A stretch of 64,000 nt of DNA, taken from NCBI RefSeq assembly GCF_002222055.1, contig NZ_MUGS01000034.1, forward strand, positions 1-64,000, written 5' to 3'. Below, piece by piece: positions 50,151 through 58,893 of this stretch (positions are counted from its first letter, which is position 1; the number at the start of each line of letters is the position of its first letter). Position numbers and translations under genes: made by a program. The notes below the pieces were generated by a model. It saw only the letters and a list, made by a program, of their open reading frames with translations. It made no database searches and had not been told where the DNA came from. Source of the DNA: Flavobacterium araucananum. GTDB taxonomy: Bacteria > Bacteroidota > Bacteroidia > Flavobacteriales > Flavobacteriaceae.

Positions 50151-52430
50151 ATGAAAAAAAATTACCTTTTAATACTACTATTATTTTTTGCGTTTCTGAC
50201 CAATGCGCAGGTTACTACTGTTCAGGGAGTGCCCAGAAATGATCTTAAACTAAAAAACACAGCAAAAAGCCAGCTTAAAAAAAGTGCTGCAAATACAGCG
50301 ACTTTCGCCGATATTAAGTATTGGGTAGGCACAGGTGCTAATCAGGCAGCATTTGTTTTGCAATGGAACGACGGCAAAAATTCTGATGCCTTAATGTGGG
50401 GTTTTAGATGGGATGGTGACGCAACAGGCGAGGATATGATGAAAGCAATATTAAAAGCAGATCACCGTCTTTTCTCTCTATTGTATCAGGGAACACAATT
50501 TGGTTCTGCCGTAGGAGGATTAGGTTTTGACCTGAACGGCGTAAATAGTAACGGACTTTATAAAGATGCAAATGTAACGTATCCTTATTATCCCCTCAAT
50601 GGGATTATAAATACCAGTGCTTACGATTTTGATCAATACACCGCTATAGATGCAGCTGATCACTGGCAATCAGGGTGGACAGTAAATGGTTATTGGGCTT
50701 ATAATGTAAAAAATCCTACTGATGAAGATTTTGGCTATTCCAGTTTGGGAGTAAGCAGCCGTGTTTTAGAAAATGGTTCATGGGATCTTTGGAGTTACAG
50801 TCCGTCATTTGTTTTGGTTCCTGCTCTGGAAACATTTACTGCGGTAACACCTTATGTTGTTGCAACAGATTTTACCAATGGTTTTTTTATGGTAAACGAA
50901 GAATGGTTTGGACATACCAACGGGTCTGTAAATTTTGTGAACAATGATGGCAGTATCAATTACCGCACTTATAGTACTGCAAACGACAACAAAGCTTTTG
51001 GAGCTACGACACAATACGGAACTATCTACGGAGATAAATTTTATTTTATTTCGAAACAGGCAAAAGATGGAGGAGATACTAAATATACTGCCGGTGGAAG
51101 ATTAGTAGTTGCCAATGCACAAAACATGCAAAGAATTGCCGGATTTGATAACATAGGCGGCGGAGACGGACGCTCTTTTCTGGGAGTGAACGAAAATACA
51201 GGATATATTGGGGAGTCGAACGGAATTTATGTCTTTGATATCGCCAACATGCAGGTAGGAACTCTAATACCCGACACAGGTGGGACAGGACAAATAGGAA
51301 ACATGATTCGTACCTCTCAAAATGTATTTGCTGTCAAACAGAGCAAAGGAGTTTTGGTAATCGATCCAAATACCAATACCGTAATTAAAACAATTGCAGG
51401 ATCCTTTAACTCAATAGTTCAGGCAAAAGACGGAAGTATCTGGGCAATTCAGGATCAGAAATTATTAAATATAGAGGCAACAACTTTTGCAACAACAGTA
51501 TATACAATTCCTACCACTAAATATATAGCAGACTGGGGAGCCTGGAATGCAGGAAGTTTTACGTACAGTACCAAACAGAATGCTTTGTTCTGGATCAACT
51601 CTGTTAATAGTTTTACATCTGGAACAAAAGTGGTAAAGTTTGATGTGGCTACAAAAACATTTAATGAAAACTTTGCAACAATTCCGGGACAAACAGGTAC
51701 TTATAAGCAAATTGCTTATGGGGCAGCATTGCGTATTGATCCCGTTTCAGATAATTTGATTCTAAACACAACCGAAAGCGGATACGGAGCACATTACCAA
51801 AAAAACTGGATTCATACTTTTGATGCAACAGGAGCTTTAACCAATACCAGAACTTTAGACGATTATTACTGGTTTCCTGCCGTAACAGTTTTTCCGGATA
51901 ACAATGCCCCTGTAGTAAGTACTACTTTACCATCGCAGGTTTCTTTAAATAGTGCTACCGTAATTGATTTAAAAACAGTTGTTTCAGATGCAGATAATTT
52001 GTCGGCAGCAATAATAAAAACGATAAAATCAAACAGTGATGCCAATGTTGTTACAGCAGTAATAAATGCCAACGAAGAGTTAGTCCTAACGCCCAAAGCT
52101 ACCGGAAATGCCACTGTAGTATTACGTTTTAATTCTAATGGTAAAATAGTCGAACAATCTATTGTTGTAGATGCAACAACCACTACTTTAGGAACAGGTG
52201 GCTTTACAAAACTAAAATTAGCGATTTATCCTAATCCGGTTTCCGAAATTCTAAACATTCAAACAGAAGATGAAGTGTTGAGCGTAACTGTTTATGATAT
52301 TTTAGGAAAATCAATCAATACCAGCGTTAATAACAATCAAATTAACGTAAGCGATTTTATAAAAGGCATGTACATTATCAATGTAACAACAGATAAAGCC
52401 AATTATGTACAGAAATTCATCAAGAAGTAA
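50151..52430 (+). CDS. T9SS-secreted propeller protein of the B12 operon (DUF5074-type)
   Basis: The protein has 759 residues from ATG 50151 (an earlier ATG at 50106 overlaps the previous gene). The signal ends FLTNAQ (~19). Residues ~48-170 form a conserved domain (ADIKYWVGTGANQAAFVLQWNDGKNSDALMWGFRWDGDATGEDMMKAILKADHRLFSLL). A second propeller follows (~230-580: VVATDFTNGFFMVNEEWFGHTNGSVNFVN, VVANAQNMQRIAGFD, IGNMIRTSQNVFAVKQSKGVLVIDPNTNTV, SIVQAKDGSIWAI), then a beta-sandwich and a type A sorting domain (LAIYPNPVSEILNIQ...YVQKFIKK). It is predicted to be exported by T9SS and attached at the cell surface. Its place in the operon suggests corrinoid capture or a related task. Confidence 0.85.
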   Translation: MKKNYLLILLLFFAFLTNAQVTTVQGVPRNDLKLKNTAKSQLKKSAANTATFADIKYWVGTGANQAAFVLQWNDGKNSDALMWGFRWDGDATGEDMMKAILKADHRLFSLLYQGTQFGSAVGGLGFDLNGVNSNGLYKDANVTYPYYPLNGIINTSAYDFDQYTAIDAADHWQSGWTVNGYWAYNVKNPTDEDFGYSSLGVSSRVLENGSWDLWSYSPSFVLVPALETFTAVTPYVVATDFTNGFFMVNEEWFGHTNGSVNFVNNDGSINYRTYSTANDNKAFGATTQYGTIYGDKFYFISKQAKDGGDTKYTAGGRLVVANAQNMQRIAGFDNIGGGDGRSFLGVNENTGYIGESNGIYVFDIANMQVGTLIPDTGGTGQIGNMIRTSQNVFAVKQSKGVLVIDPNTNTVIKTIAGSFNSIVQAKDGSIWAIQDQKLLNIEATTFATTVYTIPTTKYIADWGAWNAGSFTYSTKQNALFWINSVNSFTSGTKVVKFDVATKTFNENFATIPGQTGTYKQIAYGAALRIDPVSDNLILNTTESGYGAHYQKNWIHTFDATGALTNTRTLDDYYWFPAVTVFPDNNAPVVSTTLPSQVSLNSATVIDLKTVVSDADNLSAAIIKTIKSNSDANVVTAVINANEELVLTPKATGNATVVLRFNSNGKIVEQSIVVDATTTTLGTGGFTKLKLAIYPNPVSEILNIQTEDEVLSVTVYDILGKSINTSVNNNQINVSDFIKGMYIINVTTDKANYVQKFIKK

Positions 52431-52460
52431 TCCCGTATCAAATTCTGAAAATTTTAAAAA

Positions 52461-52491
52461 TACCCCCTTTACTGTCTTAGTAAAGGGGGTA
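52461..52491 (+). terminator. Terminator of the B12 operon
   Basis: TACCCCCTTTACT and AGTAAAGGGGGTA form a 13-bp stem with a GTCTT loop, followed by TTTG, 30 bp after the stop at 52430. Confidence 0.88.
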
Positions 52492-52621
52492 TTTGTTTAG
52501 AAAAGTTTGAAGAACTTAATACGCTAAAAATTAAGCAGAAAACCATCATAAAAAAAAATAGTAATAAAAAATAATAGTAAGTTATTGATTATCTTTATGG
52601 TTAACATTCAATAGCTAACTT

Positions 52622-55174
52622 ATGGAAAGTAATTCTGACGTTGATACTAGTTTTTGGAATTTAAGCACACAAGATGCTTACAATAAGTTAAAAGCCAGTC
52701 CGCAAGGGCTCGATGATGCAGAGGTAGCCCGAAGGTTAAAGCAATACGGACCAAATACCTTAAAGAATAATGCCAATACCTCGATGTTTATCCTGTTTAT
52801 TTCGCAGTTTAAAAGTCCCATAACTATTTTGCTTATCGTTGCTGCAATTTTATCAGCAGGACTAGGAGACATTTCAGACACTGTGATCATTCTTTGTATC
52901 ATAATTTTAAGTAGTTTTTTGGGATTCTGGCAGGAAAAAGGCGCTGCAAATGCCGTAAAAGAATTACTAAAAATGGTTCGCTTAAAGTGTCGTGTCGTCA
53001 GAAGCGGAACTTCAAAAGAAATAGCAGTCGAAGAAGTAGTTCCCGGAGATATTGTAACATTGTCTGCCGGAGATATTATTCCGGGCGATTGCCTTATTAT
53101 CGATTCAAAAGAACTATTTGTCGATGAAGCCGCATTTACCGGAGAAACCTTTCCTGTAGAAAAAAGCAGTGGCGAACCACTTCCCGCAAATACGGTACTT
53201 TCTAAAAGAAGCAACACCCTGTTTATGGGGGCAAGTGTTATAAGCGGAAAAGCAACAGCACTTGTAATGGCAACCGGAAAACAAACTGAATTTGGGAAAA
53301 TATCAACCAATCTGCAGTCAAAAGCACCCGAAACAGATTTTGAACTCGGCATACGAAAGTTTGGATATTTACTCATGGAAGTGACGCTGGTTCTCGTAAT
53401 TATTATTTTTGGCGTAAACGTATTTCTGCATAAACCCATATTAGATTCCTTCTTGTTTTCTCTCGCGCTTGCAGTAGGCTTAACGCCACAGTTGCTTCCC
53501 GCGATTATAAGCGTCAATCTTTCGACAGGAGCAAAAAGAATGGCAAAACTACAAGTTATCGTCAAACGACTTTCGTCTATAGAAAATATCGGAAGCATGA
53601 ATATTCTTTGTTCGGATAAAACAGGAACCATAACCGCAGGAAAAGTAAACCTGAAAGATACCCTGGATATCAACGGAAACCATAATGACAAAGTACTGGA
53701 ATATGCCTGGCTAAATGCCTCTTTGCAACAAGGATTCCGAAACCCTATCGACGAAGCAATCTGTCTGGCATACAAAGAAACCGCACCTATTTTTACCGTA
53801 CAATCAGAGATACCGTATGATTTTATCAGAAAACGTCTGACCATCGTGGTCAAAAGCAAAAGCGAAACTTTTGCCATTACCAAAGGAGCTTTAAATTCGA
53901 TCTTATCAATATGCAGTCAAGCCGAAGTTGCCGAAGGAAAACTTACCAATATAGCCGATTCTAAAGCATCGATTCAGGCGCAATATGAAAAACTAAGCGA
54001 AGCAGGGTTCAGAACATTAGGAGTTGCTTATAAACCCGTAAAAGATACCGCAGTTTTTGGTCGTGACGACGAAAGCGATATGATCTTTTTAGGATTTATA
54101 ACCTTGTTTGATCCTCCAAAACCAAATGTAGAAGCTATAATTGCCAAACTGAATACATTAGGCGTAAAACTTAAAATTATTACCGGCGATAATGCATTAG
54201 TAGCAAAAAGCCTCGCTTTGCAGGTAGGGATAAAAGATCCTAAAATAGTGACTGGTGCCGAGTTGCAAAAAATGACCAAAGCCGCACTAATGCATCAGGC
54301 AATACATACCGATATCTTTGCAGAAGTAGAGCCCAACCAAAAAGAACGTATTATTGCGATATTAAAAAGCGGAGGAAATGTAGTAGGTTTCATGGGTGAC
54401 GGGATCAATGATGCTCCCGCATTGCATACCGCAGATGTGGGGATATCTGTAGATACTGCCGTAGATGTTGCCAAAGAAGCCGCAGATATTGTATTGTTAA
54501 GTCAGGATCTGGATGTTTTGACAAATGGTATAATCGAAGGACGAAAAACATTTACCAACACCATGAAATATATTTTTATGGCAACAAGCGCCAATTTTGG
54601 TAATATGTTCAGTATGGCAGGCGCTTCGTTATTTCTTCCTTTTTTGCCGTTATTGCCCAAACAAATTTTATTGACCAATCTTTTGACGGATTTTCCAGAA
54701 ATGGCAATTGCAACAGATCGTGTCGATGATCTCAACATACAAACACCGCAACGCTGGGATATTTCGTTTATCAGGAAATTTATGGTTGTTTTTGGTTTAT
54801 TAAGTTCCGTATTCGATTTTTTGATGTTTGGCGTTTTGCTGTTTATTTTTCATGCCAAAGAAAAAGAATTTCAAACCGCATGGTTTATCGAATCCGTAAT
54901 TTCGGCTACCTTAATAGTGCTCGTAGTGCGAACCAGATTACCGTTTTTTAAGAGTTTGCCCGGTAAATATTTGTCTATTGCCACCGCAATAATTGTACTC
55001 TTTGTGCTCGTATTGCCTTTTACACCATTTGCAGGTTGGTTTGACTTTGTAAAATTGCCCTTTATGCTTTATGTATGGATGTTTTTATTAATAGCAACCT
55101 ATATCGTTTCTGCCGAAATTGTAAAACATAAGTTTTATAAAGTAATGCTCAAAAAACATCGAAAATACCGCTAA
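52622..55174 (+). CDS. mgtA: Magnesium-translocating P-type ATPase
   Basis: The protein has 850 residues. The N-terminal cation-ATPase part is DAYNKLKASPQGLDDAEVARRLKQYGPNTL (~13-45). The actuator TGE loop is AAFTGETFPVEK. The phosphorylation site is CSDKTGTITAGK (Asp332), with GDNALVAKSLA, GDGINDAPAL (hinge), and the class IIIB end region SANFGNMFSMAGASLFLPFLPLLPKQILLTNLLTDFPEMAIATD. Helix VI contains NLLTDFP as in MgtA/MgtB rather than the Ca/Na-ATPase pattern. It pumps Mg2+ into the cell with ATP. It is monocistronic with a downstream hairpin. A second Mg2+-related gene (MgtC/SapB) is 5 kb away. Confidence 0.9.
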   Translation: MESNSDVDTSFWNLSTQDAYNKLKASPQGLDDAEVARRLKQYGPNTLKNNANTSMFILFISQFKSPITILLIVAAILSAGLGDISDTVIILCIIILSSFLGFWQEKGAANAVKELLKMVRLKCRVVRSGTSKEIAVEEVVPGDIVTLSAGDIIPGDCLIIDSKELFVDEAAFTGETFPVEKSSGEPLPANTVLSKRSNTLFMGASVISGKATALVMATGKQTEFGKISTNLQSKAPETDFELGIRKFGYLLMEVTLVLVIIIFGVNVFLHKPILDSFLFSLALAVGLTPQLLPAIISVNLSTGAKRMAKLQVIVKRLSSIENIGSMNILCSDKTGTITAGKVNLKDTLDINGNHNDKVLEYAWLNASLQQGFRNPIDEAICLAYKETAPIFTVQSEIPYDFIRKRLTIVVKSKSETFAITKGALNSILSICSQAEVAEGKLTNIADSKASIQAQYEKLSEAGFRTLGVAYKPVKDTAVFGRDDESDMIFLGFITLFDPPKPNVEAIIAKLNTLGVKLKIITGDNALVAKSLALQVGIKDPKIVTGAELQKMTKAALMHQAIHTDIFAEVEPNQKERIIAILKSGGNVVGFMGDGINDAPALHTADVGISVDTAVDVAKEAADIVLLSQDLDVLTNGIIEGRKTFTNTMKYIFMATSANFGNMFSMAGASLFLPFLPLLPKQILLTNLLTDFPEMAIATDRVDDLNIQTPQRWDISFIRKFMVVFGLLSSVFDFLMFGVLLFIFHAKEKEFQTAWFIESVISATLIVLVVRTRLPFFKSLPGKYLSIATAIIVLFVLVLPFTPFAGWFDFVKLPFMLYVWMFLLIATYIVSAEIVKHKFYKVMLKKHRKYR

Positions 55175-55184
55175 CCATACATCT

Positions 55185-55217
55185 TATCCTAACAGGTTTA
55201 TAAAACCTGTTAGGATA
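55185..55217 (+). terminator. Hairpin terminator after mgtA
   Basis: TATCCTAACAGGTTT and AACCTGTTAGGATA form a long stem, 10 bp after the stop. The following ATAAAAAA tract is weak on the plus strand, so termination efficiency is uncertain. Confidence 0.6.
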
Positions 55218-55307
55218 ATAAAAAAGCAATCCGTTTTTTATACTTTTTTTATCTTTTTTTTATGATTAAAATGAGAATCACATCGGTAAAAGTGTTAAAA
55301 TAATCGC

Positions 55308-55315
55308 TATATTTG
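55308..55315 (+). promoter_or_regulatory. Candidate TAnnTTTG box for the efflux operon
   Basis: TATATTTG lies 147 bp upstream of the TolC-like ATG. An open upstream reading frame of 32 codons starts at 55346, within the resulting long leader. Confidence 0.4.
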
Positions 55316-55462
55316 ATGTAGTTATTCGTTTTATCTACCATTATTATGAATAGCATATCAAATCCCCCCTTTTTGATCAAATCCACAATACGCACAAAGC
55401 AAATTTTATTATCTAAGACTCAGGTTACAATTTATTTTTTTTAATTTAAATTAAATTCAGGT

Positions 55463-56803
55463 ATGAAGTCATTTATGATAAATACTTTAATGGTAATTTT
55501 TATTATTCAGTCAGCAGATGTTTCGGCACAAACGATTGAACAAAATCAGTTACCGGCAGTATGGAATCTGGAACAATGTGTTGCTTATGCTAAGCAACAA
55601 AACATTCAAATTAACACATTACGGCTAACAACAAAATCTACAGAGCAGGATTTATTGTTGTCAAAAGCAGCGAAATATCCCAATCTGTCGGGGAGTGCAT
55701 CGCAAACCTTTACCAATGCCAAAAATGCAGATTTGGTTGTAGGTGGTTTTCAGACGCAATCGAGTTTTGCGGGCAATTATGCCATAAATTCAGCAATGGT
55801 TTTATACAACGGTGGTTATTTGAACAATGACATCAAACAAAAAGAACTCTTTACCCAATCGGCTCAATTTAATGCCCAGGCGGCAGAGAATGATATTACC
55901 ATTCAAATCACACAATCCTATTTAACCATTCTTTTGGCAAAAGAAAATAATGTGTATCTCAACGAGATTTTAGAAACCTCTAAGGCGCAACTCAAATTAG
56001 GAGAACTAAAATACAATGCCGGAAGTATTGCCAAAAAAGATTTTGTATTGTTAAAAGCGCAAGTGGCTACAGACAATTATAATTTGATCACGTCACAAAA
56101 TAACGAGCGTCAGAATGTTTTAACCTTAAAACAACTGCTGCAACTTCCTTCTGGATACAATTTGACTATTGAGAAACCAGAAACTTTAGAAACCACATTA
56201 CCGGTTGTAAATCTCGAAGATGCTCAAAAAACAGCTTTAGAACAAAGACCGGAAATAAAAAGCAGCCAATTAGAAAAAGAAGCTGCTGATTTGCAACTGC
56301 AAAAATCAAAAGCCAGCTTTTTGCCCACACTTAGTGCCAGCGGAACATTGGCATCCGGATATTCAGACAATCAAAATACACCTTATCCCACCCAGATCGA
56401 CAATAATTTTTACCAACGTTTGGGACTTTCACTAACTATTCCGGTATTTACGAACCGAATAGCAAAAACAGGAGTCGAAAAATCAAAAATCGCAATCGAT
56501 CAGTCCAAACTCAATCTTACCAATACAGAAACGGTACTTTCTCAAAAAGTAGAGCAAGCCTATATTAATGTTCTTAATGCGCAATCTCAGTTTAGTGCAG
56601 CCCAGGAACAACTTGATGCCAATACCGAGAATTACCGAATCGCCAACGAACAATTAAGGCTGGGAGGTATTAGTACGGTAGATTATTTGCTGGAAAAGAA
56701 TTTGTACATACAGGCATTTCAAAATTTTATACAGTCTAAATACAATGCTGTAGTGAGTTTAAAAATATATGATTTCTATAAAGGAGATCCAATCAAACTA
56801 TAA
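55463..56803 (+). CDS. TolC-family outer-membrane efflux protein
   Basis: The protein has 446 residues. The signal ends DVSAQ (~24). It shows the two-fold TolC repeat of long helices: WNLEQCVAYAKQQNIQINTLRL...AKYPNLSGSASQTF...IQITQSYLTILLAKENNVYLNEILETSKAQLKLGELKYNAG, then DAQKTALEQRPEIKSSQLEKEAADLQLQKSKASFLPTLSASG...VEQAYINVLNAQSQFSAAQEQL and LRLGGISTVDYLLEKNLYIQAFQNFIQSKYN. It forms the outer-membrane channel of a three-part exporter. The gene is the first in an operon with MacA- and MacB-like genes, 10 bp before the next start. Confidence 0.9.
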   Translation: MKSFMINTLMVIFIIQSADVSAQTIEQNQLPAVWNLEQCVAYAKQQNIQINTLRLTTKSTEQDLLLSKAAKYPNLSGSASQTFTNAKNADLVVGGFQTQSSFAGNYAINSAMVLYNGGYLNNDIKQKELFTQSAQFNAQAAENDITIQITQSYLTILLAKENNVYLNEILETSKAQLKLGELKYNAGSIAKKDFVLLKAQVATDNYNLITSQNNERQNVLTLKQLLQLPSGYNLTIEKPETLETTLPVVNLEDAQKTALEQRPEIKSSQLEKEAADLQLQKSKASFLPTLSASGTLASGYSDNQNTPYPTQIDNNFYQRLGLSLTIPVFTNRIAKTGVEKSKIAIDQSKLNLTNTETVLSQKVEQAYINVLNAQSQFSAAQEQLDANTENYRIANEQLRLGGISTVDYLLEKNLYIQAFQNFIQSKYNAVVSLKIYDFYKGDPIKL

Positions 56804-56813
56804 AAAGAGCAAA

Positions 56814-58079
56814 ATGAAAAAAAGTAAATTAATAATCATTATCCTCATTGGGTTGTTACTTATAGGAAGTATAGGATATTATATTTTTCATAAAGAAGGT
56901 AATCAAGTAGCACTAATTACCGAAAAGCCTCATTATGGAGACATTGCAACCAGTGTAACCGCCACCGGAAAAATACAACCCGTAGATACTGTAGCAGTAG
57001 GAACACAGGTTTCGGGCACGATACAAAAGGTATTTGTAGATTTTAACTCAGTTGTAAAAAAAGGGCAATTACTGGCACAAATAGATCAGTCGTTATTGAT
57101 GGCGCAAGTAGAACAAATTACGGCAAACTTGCAATTATCAAAAAATAACCTGAGCTACCAGCAATCTAATTTTAACAGACAAAGCGAATTATACAAAGCA
57201 GGAGGAATTAGCAGGGCCGATTTTGAAACTGCAAGAAACCTGTATGAAGTGGCAAAAGACAACGTAAACAGCGTTGCCGCACAATTGAAGTCTGTACAAA
57301 AAAGTCTCTCGTTTACTACTATTTTTTCGCCTATTGACGGCACCGTTTTATCCAGAAAAGTAAGCGAAGGACAAACTGTAGCAGCGAGTTTAAACACACC
57401 AACCTTATTTAGTATTGCCAAAGACCTAACCAAGATGCAGGTTCAGGCATCTGTAGATGAAGCCGATGTAGGAAATGTAAAAGTAGGAGAAAGTGCGAGT
57501 TTTACCGTAGATGCCTTTCCGGATGATGTGTTTAAAGGAACCGTGATCGAGGTGCGGTTGCAACCCACAATTTCTTCAAATGTGGTAACCTATACAACCA
57601 TTATTAATGCACCAAACAACGATTTGAAACTCAAACCCGGAATGACCGCCAATATTATAATTTATACCAATGAAGTAAAAAATGCCTTACTGATCTCTGC
57701 AAAAGCAATTGCGTTTCAGCCGGATTCTACCTTAGGAAAGCAATTTAAAATTAGAAAATTGTCCTTGGGCAATCATAAACGCGATCACAATGGCGGCAAG
57801 GGCAAATATGCAAGTAATACCCAATCGAATACTAAAACCCCGGATAGTACAGATCGTAAAAAAGCGATTATATGGAAACGGGTAGGCGATTCGATCATTC
57901 CAAAACACATAAGAATCGGACTAGATGATGATATCAATGTGCAGGTACTAAAAGGAATAACAGCACAAGATGAAATTATTACCGGTGTTAATGCATTAAA
58001 ACAAGCTAAAGGAGCCAAAGCAGCAGATGCAAGTCCGTTTATGCCAAAACGTGGCGGAGGCGGAGGAGGAAAAAGGTAA
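56814..58079 (+). CDS. macA: Periplasmic adaptor protein of MacA/HlyD type
   Basis: The protein has 421 residues from ATG 56814. An earlier ATG at 56769 lies inside the TolC-like gene and would shift the membrane helix far from the N-terminus. The N-terminal helix is LIIIILIGLLLIGSIGYYIF. The biotinyl-lipoyl-like half is VTATGKIQPVDTVAVGTQVSGTIQKVFVDFNSVVKKGQLLAQID. The helical hairpin is NLQLSKNNLSYQQSNFNRQSELYKAGGISRADFETA. Barrel and proximal domains follow, with LKPGMTANIIIYT. Late in the sequence is an insertion rich in basic and polar residues (KRDHNGGKGKYASNTQSNTKTPDSTDRKK), and the end is GGGGGGKR. It links the MacB transporter to the TolC-like channel. Confidence 0.88.
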   Translation: MKKSKLIIIILIGLLLIGSIGYYIFHKEGNQVALITEKPHYGDIATSVTATGKIQPVDTVAVGTQVSGTIQKVFVDFNSVVKKGQLLAQIDQSLLMAQVEQITANLQLSKNNLSYQQSNFNRQSELYKAGGISRADFETARNLYEVAKDNVNSVAAQLKSVQKSLSFTTIFSPIDGTVLSRKVSEGQTVAASLNTPTLFSIAKDLTKMQVQASVDEADVGNVKVGESASFTVDAFPDDVFKGTVIEVRLQPTISSNVVTYTTIINAPNNDLKLKPGMTANIIIYTNEVKNALLISAKAIAFQPDSTLGKQFKIRKLSLGNHKRDHNGGKGKYASNTQSNTKTPDSTDRKKAIIWKRVGDSIIPKHIRIGLDDDINVQVLKGITAQDEIITGVNALKQAKGAKAADASPFMPKRGGGGGGKR

Positions 58080-58131
58080 AACAATGATGCACAACATAAT
58101 AAAACCGTTTGAGAACAGAAAATAAATTGTA

Positions 58132-58893
58132 ATGGGAAAAAAGATTCTTGAAATACAAGACCTCAAAAGAGAATTTACTATGGGATCTGAAACCGTTAGA
58201 GCACTAAAAGGCATTTCTTTTGATGTTATCGAAGGCGAATTTCTAACCATAATGGGAAGCAGTGGTTCCGGAAAAACGACCTTACTTAATATTCTGGGCT
58301 GTCTGGACAAACCATCTGATGGGAATTATTTACTGGATGGCGTAAATGTCAAATCACTATCCAAGAATGAATTGGCAGCCTTGCGAAATACGAAGATTGG
58401 TTTTATTTTTCAATCGTATAACCTTTTGGCACGTACATCTGCAATCGAAAACGTAGAACTTCCTTTATTGTACAATTCCAAAATTTCGACAAAAGAAAGA
58501 CGAGAAAGAGCCATTCATGCGTTAGAAGCCGTAAAACTAGCCGATCGTCTCGATCATTTTCCCAATCAGCTTTCAGGCGGGCAACAACAGCGTGTTGCCA
58601 TTGCAAGAGCTTTGGTAAACGATCCCGTGATGATTCTTGCCGATGAAGCAACAGGAAATCTCGACACCAGGACTTCGTACGAAATCATGGCTTTGATACA
58701 GGAACTAAATACACAGGGAAAAACAATAATTTTTGTAACCCACGAACCCGATATCGCTGCATTTAGCAACAGGACCGTTACCCTTAGAGACGGCAGGATT
58801 ATGAAAGATTTTAATAACCAAAACATAAAATCGGCGAAGCAAATGCTGGCAGATTTTCATGTAGATGAAGATTATAAATATGAAAATAGCTAA
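58132..58893 (+). CDS. ABC transporter ATP-binding protein (MacB-type, separate subunit)
   Basis: The protein has 253 residues. Walker A is MGSSGSGKTTLLNILG (~42-56), the Q-loop GFIFQSYNLL, the signature LSGGQQQRVAIARALV, Walker B MILADEATGNLD and the switch His VTHEPD. This matches the LolD/MacB ATPase family that moves lipoproteins, peptides or antibiotics. Unlike Escherichia coli MacB, the ATPase and permease are separate genes, the usual Bacteroidetes form. It overlaps the permease gene by 14 bp. Confidence 0.92.
   Translation: MGKKILEIQDLKREFTMGSETVRALKGISFDVIEGEFLTIMGSSGSGKTTLLNILGCLDKPSDGNYLLDGVNVKSLSKNELAALRNTKIGFIFQSYNLLARTSAIENVELPLLYNSKISTKERRERAIHALEAVKLADRLDHFPNQLSGGQQQRVAIARALVNDPVMILADEATGNLDTRTSYEIMALIQELNTQGKTIIFVTHEPDIAAFSNRTVTLRDGRIMKDFNNQNIKSAKQMLADFHVDEDYKYENS

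Noticed and set aside
52678..53883. 401-codon antisense ORF inside mgtA
   Set aside because: It is the shadow of a well-supported P-type ATPase; its translation has no domain and is typical of antisense reading.
56769..56813. Start at ATG 56769 for the MacA-like adaptor
   Set aside because: It overlaps the end of the TolC-like gene; the ATG at 56814 places the membrane helix at the N-terminus.
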